NCBI RefSeq assembly: GCF_003436275.1
Contig: NZ_QSOP01000015.1
Location: forward strand, 6,449 to 58,518
Direction: 5' to 3'
Source of the DNA: Collinsella sp. TM09-10AT
GTDB lineage: Bacteria > Actinomycetota > Coriobacteriia > Coriobacteriales > Coriobacteriaceae
Length of the DNA: 52,070 bases
Each line of letters starts with the position of its first letter. The first letter of the stretch is position 1. Shown here piece after piece: positions 15,197 to 23,744 of this stretch. The position numbers and the translations under genes were made by a program. The notes under the pieces are model-generated. The model worked only from the letters and a program-made list of their open reading frames with translations. It was not told where the DNA came from and ran no database searches.

Positions 15197-15994
15197 ATGG
15201 GTCTTGAGGGAATCAAGCTGATTGCATGCGATTTGGACGGCACGTTGCTGCACCCGGGGGAGCGCGAGCCGCGTTCCGAGGCCTTTGAGCTTATCGATGA
15301 GCTGCATCGTCGCGGTATCGTGTTTATGCCGGCGAGTGGCCGTCAATATGCGAGCCTGCGCTACCTGTTTGCCCCGGTGGCCGATGAACTCGCCTATGTA
15401 TGCGAAAACGGAGCCCTGGTCATGAGCGAGGGGCGTGCCGTTGTCAAGCGTTCTATGGAGCGTGGCCTGGCCATGGATATCGCGAATGCCGTGGTTGCGT
15501 ACCCCCATGCCGACGTGACCCTTTCGTGTGAGGGGCACCTCTACACCATGAGCGGCAACGACGCGTTTGTTGACCACCTGCGTTATGAGGTCCACTGCGA
15601 TGTGGCGGTGGTCGACCGTCCAGAGGACATCGACGAGGGCGTCATTAAGATTGCCTTCCAGACGCCCGAGGTGGAGCAGCCGGCGGCGCTGGAGTATTTT
15701 GTGCGTCGCTTTAGCGACCGGGTCGATGTGATGACGTCGGGAACCGAATGGACCGACTTTATCGGCTTTGATTCGGGCAAGGGGTCCGCGCTTGCCGATT
15801 ATGGTTGTGCGCTGGGGATCTCACCTAACGAAATGATGGCGTTTGGCGATAACGAAAACGATCGCGACATGCTCAACGTGGTGGGCCATCCCTATCTGAT
15901 GGAGAGCTGCAATCCCAGCATGCGCGGTGTCAATGACCGTGTCCGCTACGTGCGCACGGTCGAAGAGGAGCTGCGTCGTCTACTTGCTGAGTAG
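15197..15994 (+). CDS. Cof-type HAD phosphatase
   Basis: A 265-residue HAD-superfamily hydrolase of the Cof/YidA subgroup. Motif I is DLDGTLL (nucleophile and acid aspartates), PASGRQ gives motif II, a lysine region follows and motif IV is FGDNENDRDML. The C2-type cap lies between about residues 85 and 195. Such enzymes dephosphorylate sugar phosphates or flavin and pyridoxal phosphates; the substrate cannot be told. GGGGGAAG lies upstream of ATG 15197. It converges with the Fur-family gene, 15 nt away. Confidence 0.9.
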   Translation: MGLEGIKLIACDLDGTLLHPGEREPRSEAFELIDELHRRGIVFMPASGRQYASLRYLFAPVADELAYVCENGALVMSEGRAVVKRSMERGLAMDIANAVVAYPHADVTLSCEGHLYTMSGNDAFVDHLRYEVHCDVAVVDRPEDIDEGVIKIAFQTPEVEQPAALEYFVRRFSDRVDVMTSGTEWTDFIGFDSGKGSALADYGCALGISPNEMMAFGDNENDRDMLNVVGHPYLMESCNPSMRGVNDRVRYVRTVEEELRRLLAE

Positions 15995-16009
15995 GCATGT
16001 CCCAAACAT

Positions 16010-16390
16010 CTACCGGCAGTCGGGGCAGAGACCCTCGAAGATGGTGTAGTGCGACGTGACGTGCCAGTCGATTTGCTCGGACGCCTTGGCGTCGAGCTGG
16101 GCATCGAAGGGGAGCGGTACGTCGATGACGCGGCTGCATGAGGTGCAGATGATATGCGCATGCGGCTCGATCGTGCGATCGAAGCGGCTGCCGCCCGGCG
16201 TCTTGATGGAGAGGATCTCGCCGGCGTCGGCCAAGAGATTGAGATTGCGGTAGACCGTACCGCGGCTGATTTTGTCATCCTGCGCGCGCACGACGTTGTA
16301 GATTTCGTCGGCGGTGGGATGGTTATAACTTTGGCGCACGGCGTCAAGAACCAGCTTTCGCTGCCTGGTATTCCTTCTTTGCACCGCCAT
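16010..16390 (-). CDS. Fur/PerR-family transcriptional regulator
   Basis: A 126-residue winged-helix metalloregulator. The DNA-binding part (residues 1-80) includes HPTADEIYNVV and SRGTVYRNLNLL. The dimerisation part has the histidine-rich PHAHIICTSC and a C-terminal CPDC, giving the two CxxC pairs of a structural zinc site. Size and motifs are closest to PerR, but a peroxide-sensing role is not proven. An inverted repeat GTATT-N8-AATAC at 16435-16452 upstream may be its own operator. No peroxide-defence gene is adjacent. Confidence 0.9.
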   Translation of the reverse strand: MAVQRRNTRQRKLVLDAVRQSYNHPTADEIYNVVRAQDDKISRGTVYRNLNLLADAGEILSIKTPGGSRFDRTIEPHAHIICTSCSRVIDVPLPFDAQLDAKASEQIDWHVTSHYTIFEGLCPDCR

Positions 16391-16434
16391 GCGCCTCGCC
16401 TCTTTTCTATCAACGGTCGTAGGTAAATGATACC

Positions 16435-16452
16435 GTATTTAGCACACAATAC
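16435..16452. promoter_or_regulatory. Candidate Fur-family operator
   Basis: GTATT and AATAC are separated by 8 nt in an AT-rich stretch 45 nt upstream of the Fur-family gene, overlapping the last base of the acylphosphatase stop codon. Autoregulation is inferred only from position and symmetry. Confidence 0.35.
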
Positions 16453-16862
16453 TAATAACGAGGAATGAAACTGTCTTCATTGGCAAGTGGGGCTTGGGCC
16501 TGGGCTTCTACGAGGCGAAAACGCGTTCCCATGCGCTCGTAGGAGGCATGAAGCGCCTCGAGATGAGATAGGATGTTTGCCGGAGCTCCCTGTATCTCCA
16601 TCTCGACCGAGCCGTCTTCCATGTTACTCACCCAGCCGGTGAGTGCGCGTGCCTGCGCGAGGTTGGTGTTGGTAAAGCGAAAACCAACGCCCTGGACTTG
16701 CCCCGCCCAGCGCAGGAAATAGCGCAGGGGAGTGTCTTGAGTGACCTCGTCGCTTGCGAGCACAGTAAGCCTGCGGCGCAACTCGAGCTCGATGTTTGAT
16801 GGTTTTTGAGGCTCTCGGCTGCCGCCGGTGACGCTGGAGAAGAACGCATCGAAGAAGCCCAT
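16452..16862 (-). CDS. Acylphosphatase
   Basis: A 136-residue protein. Residues 45-130 match acylphosphatase: GQVQGVGFRF holds the phosphate-binding loop and catalytic arginine, and GWVSNMEDGSVE the catalytic asparagine. It would hydrolyse carboxyl-phosphate bonds. The 40-residue N-terminal extension is unusual, as acylphosphatases are normally about 90 residues. The start at 16862 lies 2 nt after the stop of the oxidoreductase gene, implying translational coupling. Confidence 0.88.
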   Translation of the reverse strand: MGFFDAFFSSVTGGSREPQKPSNIELELRRRLTVLASDEVTQDTPLRYFLRWAGQVQGVGFRFTNTNLAQARALTGWVSNMEDGSVEMEIQGAPANILSHLEALHASYERMGTRFRLVEAQAQAPLANEDSFIPRY

Positions 16863-16864
16863 CG

Positions 16865-17971
16865 CTAGGCCTGCTTGCCTGCGTCGGACGGGAAGGTAAT
16901 GCCGGCCTGCTGGCGCACGGCATCCATGATGCGCAATGAGACGAGCGTGACATCGCGGTAGTGGCCAAGTTCGTGACGTCCCGCCGGGGTCTCCCAAATC
17001 TCTTCCTTAACGTTATCGATGCCGCCGATGGCGGTGATAAAGTCTGTGAGTTCGTATTCCATAGTGTTGCTCGATTTGGGCAGGTCGAGCACGCGGCCGT
17101 TGTCGCCCTGTTCGCGCGGTGCCTCGGTCGCCGAGCCGCGTACGACATCGCCGCGATAGTCGATGCGGACATTGCGGGGCGTGGACAGATGGTCGATCTG
17201 GATAGTGCCACGCTCGCCTTCGATCTGCGAGGGTAGCAGGTCATTCGTTATTTTGGAGTGCGCGAGCTCGACGGAGATACGGCCACCGCCGTAGCTGGCG
17301 AGGATGGAACCGCAGCCGTCGATGGGGCCGTGCGTGAGCTGTCGCGTGGCGGGGTCGAGCAGAGTAGCCATGCTCGTAAGGCCGGAGGGCATGCCGAAAA
17401 TCTCGACCATGGGCTCGACGGTGTAGACGCCAATGTCCATGAGGGAACCCGATGCCATATTGCAGTCGAAGATATTGGTGGCGCGTCCCGCGAGAATCTC
17501 GTTGTAGCGCGAGGAATATTTGCCAAAGCGCAATGAGGCGCGGCGGATGGGGGCGATCTCGCCCAGGGCGTCCTCGATGGCGTGGAAGGCGGGGTCGTGG
17601 AGGGGACGCATGGCCTCGAGGGCCACGACACCTGCTGCCTCGGCAGCGCGGAAGACTTCCAGCGCCTGCGCTTCGGTGGCGCAGAAGGGCTTCTCGACGA
17701 TGACGTGCTTGCCACCGGCGATGCAGACAAGGGCCTGCTCGTAGTGAAGTGCGTTAGGGCTGCCGATATAGACGGCGTCGACGTCGGCAGCTGCCGCGAG
17801 CTCATCGAGTGAAGTAAAGTTTCGCTCGCCACCGCGCTCGGCGGTAAAGGCGGCACCGCGATTGGCATCGCGTGAAAGCGTGCCCACAAACGCGGCTTGG
17901 TCGTTGGCGTTGACGACTTGGATAAAGTCGTCGGTGATCATGGATGTGCCGATGGTCGCGATGCGCAGCAT
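16865..17971 (-). CDS. Gfo/Idh/MocA family oxidoreductase
   Basis: A 368-residue NAD(P)-dependent sugar or polyol dehydrogenase. The N-terminal Rossmann fold begins LRIATIGTS, and GKHVIVEKPF holds the conserved EKP lysine. The C-terminal domain includes GSLMDIGVYTVEP, typical of the family. The substrate is not predictable. ATG 17971 has AAGGGGG upstream; the open frame continues far upstream in antisense to rnhA but is not coding there. It sits between RNase HI and acylphosphatase. Confidence 0.92.
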   Translation of the reverse strand: MLRIATIGTSMITDDFIQVVNANDQAAFVGTLSRDANRGAAFTAERGGERNFTSLDELAAAADVDAVYIGSPNALHYEQALVCIAGGKHVIVEKPFCATEAQALEVFRAAEAAGVVALEAMRPLHDPAFHAIEDALGEIAPIRRASLRFGKYSSRYNEILAGRATNIFDCNMASGSLMDIGVYTVEPMVEIFGMPSGLTSMATLLDPATRQLTHGPIDGCGSILASYGGGRISVELAHSKITNDLLPSQIEGERGTIQIDHLSTPRNVRIDYRGDVVRGSATEAPREQGDNGRVLDLPKSSNTMEYELTDFITAIGGIDNVKEEIWETPAGRHELGHYRDVTLVSLRIMDAVRQQAGITFPSDAGKQA

Positions 17972-18044
17972 ACGTCCCCCTTGCGTTGTTTGGCCTACAG
18001 GATGAGTGTAGCGCGTGGGGATATAAAGCTGCGCGAAAACGCTA

Positions 18045-18530
18045 TTACAGGTCGCTCTCGTTAAAGCCGGCGTCGATATCGAGGTTGCTGCCGTCGGCCG
18101 CCGTGGTGGCGAGCTCATCGCAGCGCTCGTTGAGCTCGTGACCGGCGTGACCCTTAACCCAGATGAAATCAACCTTGTGCTTGCTTTTGGCGGTGAGTAG
18201 GCGCTCCCACAGGTCGCGGTTCTTGACGGGTTGCTTGTTGGCGGTTTTCCATCCGCGCTTTTTCCAGCCGTCGATCCAGTGCTTGTTAAAGGCGTTGACG
18301 ACATACTGCGAATCGGAATGGACTTCGACCTCGCAAGGGCGGTTGAGCGCCTCGAGCGCCACGATGACCGCCATGAGTTCCATGCGGTTGTTGGTGGTCT
18401 TGGCATAGCCGCGCGAAAGCTCGGAGGTGAAGGTCTTGCCGGCGGGGTTGGTGTATTTGAGCACGGCGCCGTAGCCGCCGCGTCCCGGATTTGATCGGGC
18501 CGAGCCGTCGGTATAGATGATGACCTTCAC
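18045..18530 (-). CDS. rnhA: Ribonuclease HI
   Basis: A 161-residue enzyme that cleaves the RNA strand of RNA-DNA hybrids. The carboxylate residues are in [26 protein letters not shown] and CDELA, and the basic handle [13 protein letters not shown] is present. GTG 18530 with AAAGGA just upstream is favoured; an ATG at 18581 would add 17 residues unlike the family. The Gfo/Idh gene begins 73 nt after its stop. Confidence 0.93.
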   Translation of the reverse strand: MKVIIYTDGSARSNPGRGGYGAVLKYTNPAGKTFTSELSRGYAKTTNNRMELMAVIVALEALNRPCEVEVHSDSQYVVNAFNKHWIDGWKKRGWKTANKQPVKNRDLWERLLTAKSKHKVDFIWVKGHAGHELNERCDELATTAADGSNLDIDAGFNESDL

Positions 18531-18629
18531 GGGCTTCCTTTCGTTGGGTACGTTTCGTGTGAGTGACCATTGTAGCGCCATGCCCGCCGGGGGCCAGCAA
18601 TCTACGATTTCTACCCCGTCTTCGGACTG

Positions 18630-19532
18630 TTAGTTGGCATGGATGATGCGGTTGAGCTCGTCGAGGTATTGCTGCAAGAGGAGAGAGGGCTTGCGCTCGT
18701 CGTGCATGATGTAGCCAACGTGCATCGTTGGGGCGTCTGCTAGCGGGATCGATGCCATGCCCCATTGCATTTCATTGGAGAGGACACCGGTCGACAGGGT
18801 GTAACCGTTCGACGTGATAAGTAAGTTAGTAAGTGTTCCGCGGTCCGAGATTCGTATGTTGCGGTCGCAAGGGATATAGCTAAAAGGTTCCTCGGCGTAA
18901 TAGAAGGAGTTTGAGGTTCCCTGCTCAAAGCTGTAGCGCGTATAGGGCGTGAGGTCGGCAAGGGACAGCTGCGGGCGGCGTGCGAGCGGGTGGCGCTCGC
19001 TAACGAAGACGTGGACCGTCGCGTCGAATAGGGGATGGAAGCTTGCGCGGGCATCGGCGAAGGCCTTCTGCAGAACGCGGGCGTTAAAGTCATCCAGATA
19101 CAGAATGCCGATATCGCTGCGAAACGCACGGACGTCATCGATGATCTGCGATGTGGTGGTCTCGCGCATGATGAACTCGAACTTGCTGTCGCGGCAGCGC
19201 TCGACTACGTTGACAAAGGCCTCGACCGAAAAGGCGTAGTGCTGGGCGGAAATGGCGAGGCGGGCTTGCGGGGTGCCACCGTCCTCGTAGCGTGCCTCGA
19301 GCATGTCGGCCTGCTCTACGACCTGGCGCGCATAGCCCAAAAGCTCGGTGCCGTCGTTGGTGAGCGTGACGCCGCGGCTGGAGCGCGTAAAGATCTCCAG
19401 ATGGAGCTCTTGTTCTAGGCTTTTGACGGCGTTTGAGATGTTGGACTGAGCGGTATAGAGGCGCTGAGCTGCGGCGTTGATTGAGCCGGACTCTGCCACG
19501 GCGATAAGAAAACGAAGCTGCTGGAGTGTCAT
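18630..19532 (-). CDS. LysR-family transcriptional regulator
   Basis: A 300-residue LysR regulator. The N-terminal helix-turn-helix is clear (FLIAVAESGSINAAAQRLY, residues 8-26), followed by a linker and an inducer-binding domain (about 90-295). It is divergent from metY with about 60 nt to the metY promoter, the classic layout in which a LysR protein controls its neighbour. A role in sulfur amino acid control is therefore likely, by inference. Confidence 0.92.
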   Translation of the reverse strand: MTLQQLRFLIAVAESGSINAAAQRLYTAQSNISNAVKSLEQELHLEIFTRSSRGVTLTNDGTELLGYARQVVEQADMLEARYEDGGTPQARLAISAQHYAFSVEAFVNVVERCRDSKFEFIMRETTTSQIIDDVRAFRSDIGILYLDDFNARVLQKAFADARASFHPLFDATVHVFVSERHPLARRPQLSLADLTPYTRYSFEQGTSNSFYYAEEPFSYIPCDRNIRISDRGTLTNLLITSNGYTLSTGVLSNEMQWGMASIPLADAPTMHVGYIMHDERKPSLLLQQYLDELNRIIHAN

Positions 19533-19593
19533 CGGTGCCCGTCCTTTCGATAGCTATCTAAAAAACCGATAACAGGTTAGCGCTTTTAAGTGA

Positions 19594-19622
19594 TTGACCG
19601 AGCGAAACAATGCTCGTACTAT
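19594..19622 (+). promoter_or_regulatory. Promoter of the metY leader
   Basis: -35 TTGACC at 19594-19599, a 17-nt spacer and -10 TACTAT at 19617-19622. The spacer contains GAGC-N9-GCTC symmetry that could be part of a regulator site. Confidence 0.65.
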
Positions 19623-19691
19623 TCAAAACACACAAAGGCGGTAGGTAATTAAGCCGACCACGGAACCGGGATGTCAAAAGGAGGACCGCAT

Positions 19692-19745
19692 ATGAACTGC
19701 TTACCAAGACGAATGCCGGGCTCCTGTTTGCGCCCGTCGGCGTGA
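19692..19745 (+). CDS. 17-residue leader peptide with two cysteines upstream of metY
   Basis: A very strong ribosome site AAAAGGAGG (19676-19684) lies 7 nt before ATG. The peptide is MNCLPRRMPGSCLRPSA and ends with TGA at 19743, 62 nt before the metY start. The second cysteine codon (19725-19727) is inside a possible stem CTCCTG (19721-19726) with CAGGAG (19747-19752). Cysteine-containing upstream peptides control sulfur genes in other Actinobacteria, where ribosome stalling at cysteine codons changes expression. A similar attenuation role is likely here, by inference. Confidence 0.65.
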   Translation: MNCLPRRMPGSCLRPSA

Positions 19746-19807
19746 TCAGGAGACAGCGACTTACTTCTCTCTTATTTATTTACTTTCGTTCGATCAAGGA
19801 GATCATC

Positions 19808-21118
19808 ATGAGCCAGTTCATCAACAACCCCGAGCACACCTTTGGTTTCGATACCCTGCAGCTTCATGTTGGCCAGGAGAGCGCCGACCCCGCATCCGAC
19901 TCCCGCGCCGTGCCTATCTACCAGACCGCGAGCTATGTGTTCCGCAACTCCCAGCACGCCGCCGATCGCTTTGGTCTTGCCGACGCCGGTAACATCTACG
20001 GCCGTCTGACCAACTCCACCCAGGGCGTCTTTGAGGACCGTATCGCCGCGCTCGAGGGTGGCGTGGCCGGTCTTGCCGTCGCCTCCGGTGCCGCTGCCAT
20101 CACCTATACCCTGCAGGCTCTTGCCCAGGCTGGTGACCACGTGGTGGCTCAGAAGACCATCTACGGCGGTTCCTACAACCTGCTCGAGCATACGCTCTCC
20201 CAGTTTGGCGTCGAGACCACGTTTGTCGATGCCCACAACCTGGAAGAGGTTGAGGGTGCCATCAAGGACAACACCACGGTCATCTATCTCGAGACGCTCG
20301 GCAACCCCAACTCTGACATCCCCAACATCGACGCCATCTCCGAGATCGCCAAGAAGCACGGTCTGCCGGTTGTCGTCGACAACACTTTCGGCACCCCGTA
20401 TCTGTTCCGTCCGCTGGAGCATGGCGCCAACATCGTTGTCCACTCCGCAACCAAGTTCATCGGCGGCCACGGCACCTCGCTGGGCGGTGTGATCGTCGAC
20501 GGCGGTAACTTCGATTGGAAGGCGAGCGGAAAGTACGCCCAGATCGCTGAGCCCAACCCCTCCTACCATGGCGTCTCGTTTGCCGAGGCTGCCGGTCCCG
20601 CCGCCTTCGCAACCTATGTCCGCGCCATCCTGCTGCGTGACGAGGGTGCCTGCATCAGCCCGTTCAACGCCTGGGTCCTGCTCCAGGGCACCGAGACCCT
20701 GTCGCTGCGCGTTGACCGTCATGTCGAGAACACCAAGAAGGTCGTTGAGTTCCTTGCCGGCGACAGCCACGTTGCCAAGGTGAACCACCCGAGCCTGCCT
20801 GAGCACCCCGATCACGAGCTCTATCAGAAGTACTTCCCCAACGGCGGTGCCTCGATCTTCACCTTCGAGATCAAAGGTGGCCAGGAGGCTGCCTGGAAGT
20901 TCATCGATCATCTGCAGGTGTTCTCGCTGCTCGCCAACGTGGCCGACGTCAAGTCGCTCGTCGTGCACCCGGCTACCACCACGCACTCCCAGCTCTCTGC
21001 CGAGGAGCTCGCCGAGCAGAACATCACGCCCTCCACGATCCGTCTTTCCATCGGTACCGAGAACGCCGAGGACATCATTTGGGATCTGAAGCAGGCCTTC
21101 GCCGTGCTGGACGAGTAA
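19808..21118 (+). CDS. metY: O-acetylhomoserine sulfhydrylase (MetY-type)
   Basis: A 436-residue PLP enzyme of the Cys/Met metabolism family. Its start FDTLQLHVGQ, the segment TKFIGGHGT following the PLP lysine in HSATK, and a length well above that of MetB/MetC (about 380) mark it as an O-acetylhomoserine aminocarboxypropyltransferase. It would make homocysteine from O-acetylhomoserine and sulfide. ATG 19808 follows AAGGAG. It is expressed behind a two-cysteine leader peptide and opposite a LysR gene, consistent with control by sulfur supply. Confidence 0.94.
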   Translation: MSQFINNPEHTFGFDTLQLHVGQESADPASDSRAVPIYQTASYVFRNSQHAADRFGLADAGNIYGRLTNSTQGVFEDRIAALEGGVAGLAVASGAAAITYTLQALAQAGDHVVAQKTIYGGSYNLLEHTLSQFGVETTFVDAHNLEEVEGAIKDNTTVIYLETLGNPNSDIPNIDAISEIAKKHGLPVVVDNTFGTPYLFRPLEHGANIVVHSATKFIGGHGTSLGGVIVDGGNFDWKASGKYAQIAEPNPSYHGVSFAEAAGPAAFATYVRAILLRDEGACISPFNAWVLLQGTETLSLRVDRHVENTKKVVEFLAGDSHVAKVNHPSLPEHPDHELYQKYFPNGGASIFTFEIKGGQEAAWKFIDHLQVFSLLANVADVKSLVVHPATTTHSQLSAEELAEQNITPSTIRLSIGTENAEDIIWDLKQAFAVLDE

Positions 21119-21181
21119 GGCGACTTGTGCAAGGACCCCTTGCGACTCGATAGGTATAACTGCATAAATGCCTGCTCAAGG

Positions 21182-21218
21182 CGCCTGCGCAAGCAATGGT
21201 TGCGCAGGCGTCTTTTTT
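21182..21218 (+). terminator. Terminator of metY
   Basis: CGCCTGCGCAA pairs with TTGCGCAGGCG and is followed by TCTTTTTT. Confidence 0.9.
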
Positions 21219-21429
21219 GCATAGGAAGGGCGCTATTACAGGGTTTTTGGCATGCTTTATGCATTTGAGTTGTGGAAAACTCCTGTTGAGAGGATGTGAG
21301 TTTTACGCAATTGACGTGCGCCTTTTGAGTAAAACCGCAGGTCGCGATTTGCTCGAGGTACTATGCAGCGCGATCGAATCACACGCAGCTCAAACGCAGC
21401 AAAAACGCACTACGGAGGTTTCCAGCTAC

Positions 21430-22206
21430 ATGAGGATCGATTCACGAAAACCGAAAGCCGCTGCCCTTTCCGCCGCTCTGACCGTGGCACTTTTGGCAGG
21501 CGCCGGCGCAACTGATGCCCACGCGGCAACACTGTCCGATACGGTTGGATCTACGCCGTCCGAGGCGACGCTGGTACAGCCCGTTGATTATCGCGGCGAT
21601 GGTTATGGTTCCATGCAGGAGTGGAACGCCTCGATGGAGGCCATGCGCGATTCCCTTGAGATGCGCGCTCAGATCATTATGAATATGTATGGCGACTATG
21701 CTACCGATAACGAGCGCGCTGTGCTGCAGGGTTGTATCGACGGTGCGGGTAGTCTGTTGACGATGGGGGAGGTCGACACGAAGTCGACCGAGCTCGATGA
21801 GCTGCGCACTGCGCTTGAGAATGCCAAGCGCGAAGCGCTCGAGGCCGCCGCAGCCGAGGCCGAGGCCGCCGAGGCCGTTCAGGCTTCGTATTACAACGCC
21901 GGCTCCGGCTTGTCTTACACGTCTGCTGCGTATTACGCGAACGGCTCGGGTCTGACGCGCTCGAGCGGCGTCAATAACTATAACGGCCGCCGCGAGACTT
22001 ATTACAGCAGCAACGTGTTGTATCACCACCGCACGGGCGAATGGACGCAGGATTCCGAGGGCTTTTGGCGCGATTCCGATGGCTACTACGTCGTTGCCGC
22101 GGGCGATAAGGCCCAAGGCTCCACGTTTACCGGTTCCAAGGGCGAGTGCAAGGTCTATGACTCCGGCTGTGCTGCCGGAACCACCGACTACTATACCGGT
22201 TGGTAA
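21430..22206 (+). CDS. Secreted protein with coiled-coil-like middle and 3D-like C terminus
   Basis: A 258-residue protein with a Sec signal peptide (basic start, hydrophobic ALTVALLAGAGA, cleavage near ADAHA-AT). Residues 75-155 are helical and rich in Ala and Glu (a run AAAAEAEAAEA), suggesting a coiled coil. A Tyr/Ser/Asn-rich linker follows. The last 45 residues (DGYYVVAAGDK ... VYDSGCAAGTTDYY) resemble the small 3D or barrel-like domain seen on cell-wall proteins of gut Actinobacteria. It may act in the wall, but no catalytic domain is visible. GGAGG lies 11 nt upstream. The leader 21220-21429 has a GTTTTAC/GTAAAAC stem and nothing else I recognise. Confidence 0.75.
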   Translation: MRIDSRKPKAAALSAALTVALLAGAGATDAHAATLSDTVGSTPSEATLVQPVDYRGDGYGSMQEWNASMEAMRDSLEMRAQIIMNMYGDYATDNERAVLQGCIDGAGSLLTMGEVDTKSTELDELRTALENAKREALEAAAAEAEAAEAVQASYYNAGSGLSYTSAAYYANGSGLTRSSGVNNYNGRRETYYSSNVLYHHRTGEWTQDSEGFWRDSDGYYVVAAGDKAQGSTFTGSKGECKVYDSGCAAGTTDYYTGW

Positions 22207-22397
22207 TCTGCCATCAGAGCAAAATAGGCACATGATGGGCGGGCGTCTTTGCTGAGCTTTTAGGCAACGTAAAGCCGCCCTTTCTTTATGTGCGTTTGAG
22301 TTAACAGAGCCCTTACCGTGGCGGTACGCTGGGCGTATGCATGCTGGGCACACTGGTTCATGAGAAATAAGGTCTTTCTCGTGGAGGAAGTGGTCTC

Positions 22398-22604
22398 ATG
22401 AACGCTCGAGATATCGCTATCGCCGCCGTCGCATTGGTACTTGGCTGTCTTGGCCCTACAGCTGCGTTTGTCGCAGGCATGCAGGGCTCGTGCGGGGCTG
22501 CTCCTATTGTGGTCGGCGCGCTCATCGCAGCAGCGCTGCTGGGAAGTGCGGGCGTGACCCTTTGCCGCGATGACGAGGACGAGACGCCGCAGGTGCGGCG
22601 CTAG
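22398..22604 (+). CDS. Small two-helix membrane protein
   Basis: 68 residues with two hydrophobic stretches (about 6-28 and 36-56) and an acidic tail DDEDE. GGAGGAAG lies 7-14 nt upstream of ATG and a good terminator follows, which supports a real gene. Function is unknown. Confidence 0.6.
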   Translation: MNARDIAIAAVALVLGCLGPTAAFVAGMQGSCGAAPIVVGALIAAALLGSAGVTLCRDDEDETPQVRR

Positions 22605-22644
22605 CCGTTGTGAAGCTGGTTTTGCCCATAGATGAAGAAGGAAG

Positions 22645-22679
22645 CCGCCGCAAGGGGAGTACCCTTTGCGGCGGTTTTT
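22645..22679 (+). terminator. Terminator of the small membrane protein gene
   Basis: CCGCCGCAAGGG pairs with CCCTTTGCGGCGG (one bulge), followed by TTTTT. Confidence 0.85.
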
Positions 22680-22712
22680 GCTATTGAGACTGTTGGATGC
22701 GGTGCGGCGGCG

Positions 22713-23627
22713 TTACCAGCTGGCCTCGATTTCGCGGATGCGCGAATAGAGCCATTCGTTTTGCGGCACCTGGATACCGTGCTTGGCCGCGAGGCGGCAG
22801 ATGGTACCCGCAAATTCCTCGACCTCGGTTCTGCGTTGAGCGATGCGGTCTTGCGCCATCGAGGGCATGCCGGCGGGATCGAGCCCTTTTATGAGACGCA
22901 CCATCTGCGTTAGGTCTGCCTCGGTGAGCTCGATGCCCTCGGCATTGGCGACTGCAAGCGTCTCGCGCATGGCGGAGACAAAACTGCGGAGCTGCTCGGA
23001 GCCCTGCTCCGTAGCGCTTCCGTAGGTGCCGCCGTAGGCCATACAGGTCTGGTTGATGCCGTCGTTGAGCATGAGTTTGGCCCACATGCGATGTGCGATG
23101 TCGTGCTCGACGGTATGGGCGATGCCGCAACGCGTGTAGAGCTCGTCGATGGCGATAACGGTTGCGGGGTCGGTGCCCGCTGCCGCACCAAAGCGGATCT
23201 CGCCGGCATTGGTATAGGTGAGCTCCCCGTTGAGGAATACGGCGTCCATGCCCTGGCAGATACCAAGGACGGTGTGCTCCCAGCCAAAGCGCTCGGCAAT
23301 CTTCTGCTCGCTCGTGATGCCGTTGCACAGCGACGCGATCAGCGTGTCGGGTCCCACGACGCTTTCCAGGGTTTTGAGCGCCACATCGAGCCCGGTTGTC
23401 TTGACCGTGAGGATGACCAGGTCGACGGGCGTCGCCTCGCTCGCGCGGACGGACTTGAGCGCGCAGGGCTTGCCGTTGACGGTGAGCGCATCACCCGCGT
23501 GGCGCTCAAAGCGCGCGTCGTCCATAACGTATTCGACGGCGTCGTTGCCGAGCGCTTGGGTGATCATGCTGCCGTAGAGCAGGCCCACGCCGCCCTTGCC
23601 GATGAAGGCGACCTTGTTGATCTGCAT
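22713..23627 (-). CDS. Ketopantoate reductase family protein (ApbA/PanE)
   Basis: A 304-residue NADPH-dependent reductase. The Rossmann motif is GKGGVGLLYG near the N terminus, and VDLVILTVKTTG, SLCNGI and MWAKLMLND match the family; the catalytic lysine is in the last. It could reduce ketopantoate to pantoate for CoA synthesis, but paralogues with other substrates are common. ATG 23627 is 9 nt after GGAGA; an in-frame ATG at 23636 overlaps the ribosome site. Confidence 0.88.
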   Translation of the reverse strand: MQINKVAFIGKGGVGLLYGSMITQALGNDAVEYVMDDARFERHAGDALTVNGKPCALKSVRASEATPVDLVILTVKTTGLDVALKTLESVVGPDTLIASLCNGITSEQKIAERFGWEHTVLGICQGMDAVFLNGELTYTNAGEIRFGAAAGTDPATVIAIDELYTRCGIAHTVEHDIAHRMWAKLMLNDGINQTCMAYGGTYGSATEQGSEQLRSFVSAMRETLAVANAEGIELTEADLTQMVRLIKGLDPAGMPSMAQDRIAQRRTEVEEFAGTICRLAAKHGIQVPQNEWLYSRIREIEASW

Positions 23628-23644
23628 GTGAATCATCTCCCCAT

Positions 23645-23671
23645 AAAAAGGCGCCCGCGTATGGGGCGCCT
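23645..23671 (-). terminator. Terminator of the cyclase gene
   Basis: Read on the minus strand, AGGCGCCC-loop-GGGCGCCT is followed by TTTTTA. It separates the cyclase from the reductase gene. Confidence 0.8.
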
Positions 23672-23744
23672 GATGGATTGTATGCCGCCGGGCCATGTCG
23701 CGTGCACCGGATGGCCGTATTTAGAAGAACAAACGCATGGGAAC

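Noticed and set aside
21220..21429. Possible c-di-AMP (ydaO) riboswitch before the secreted protein gene
   Set aside because: Position and cell-wall context would fit, but the conserved core is not visible.
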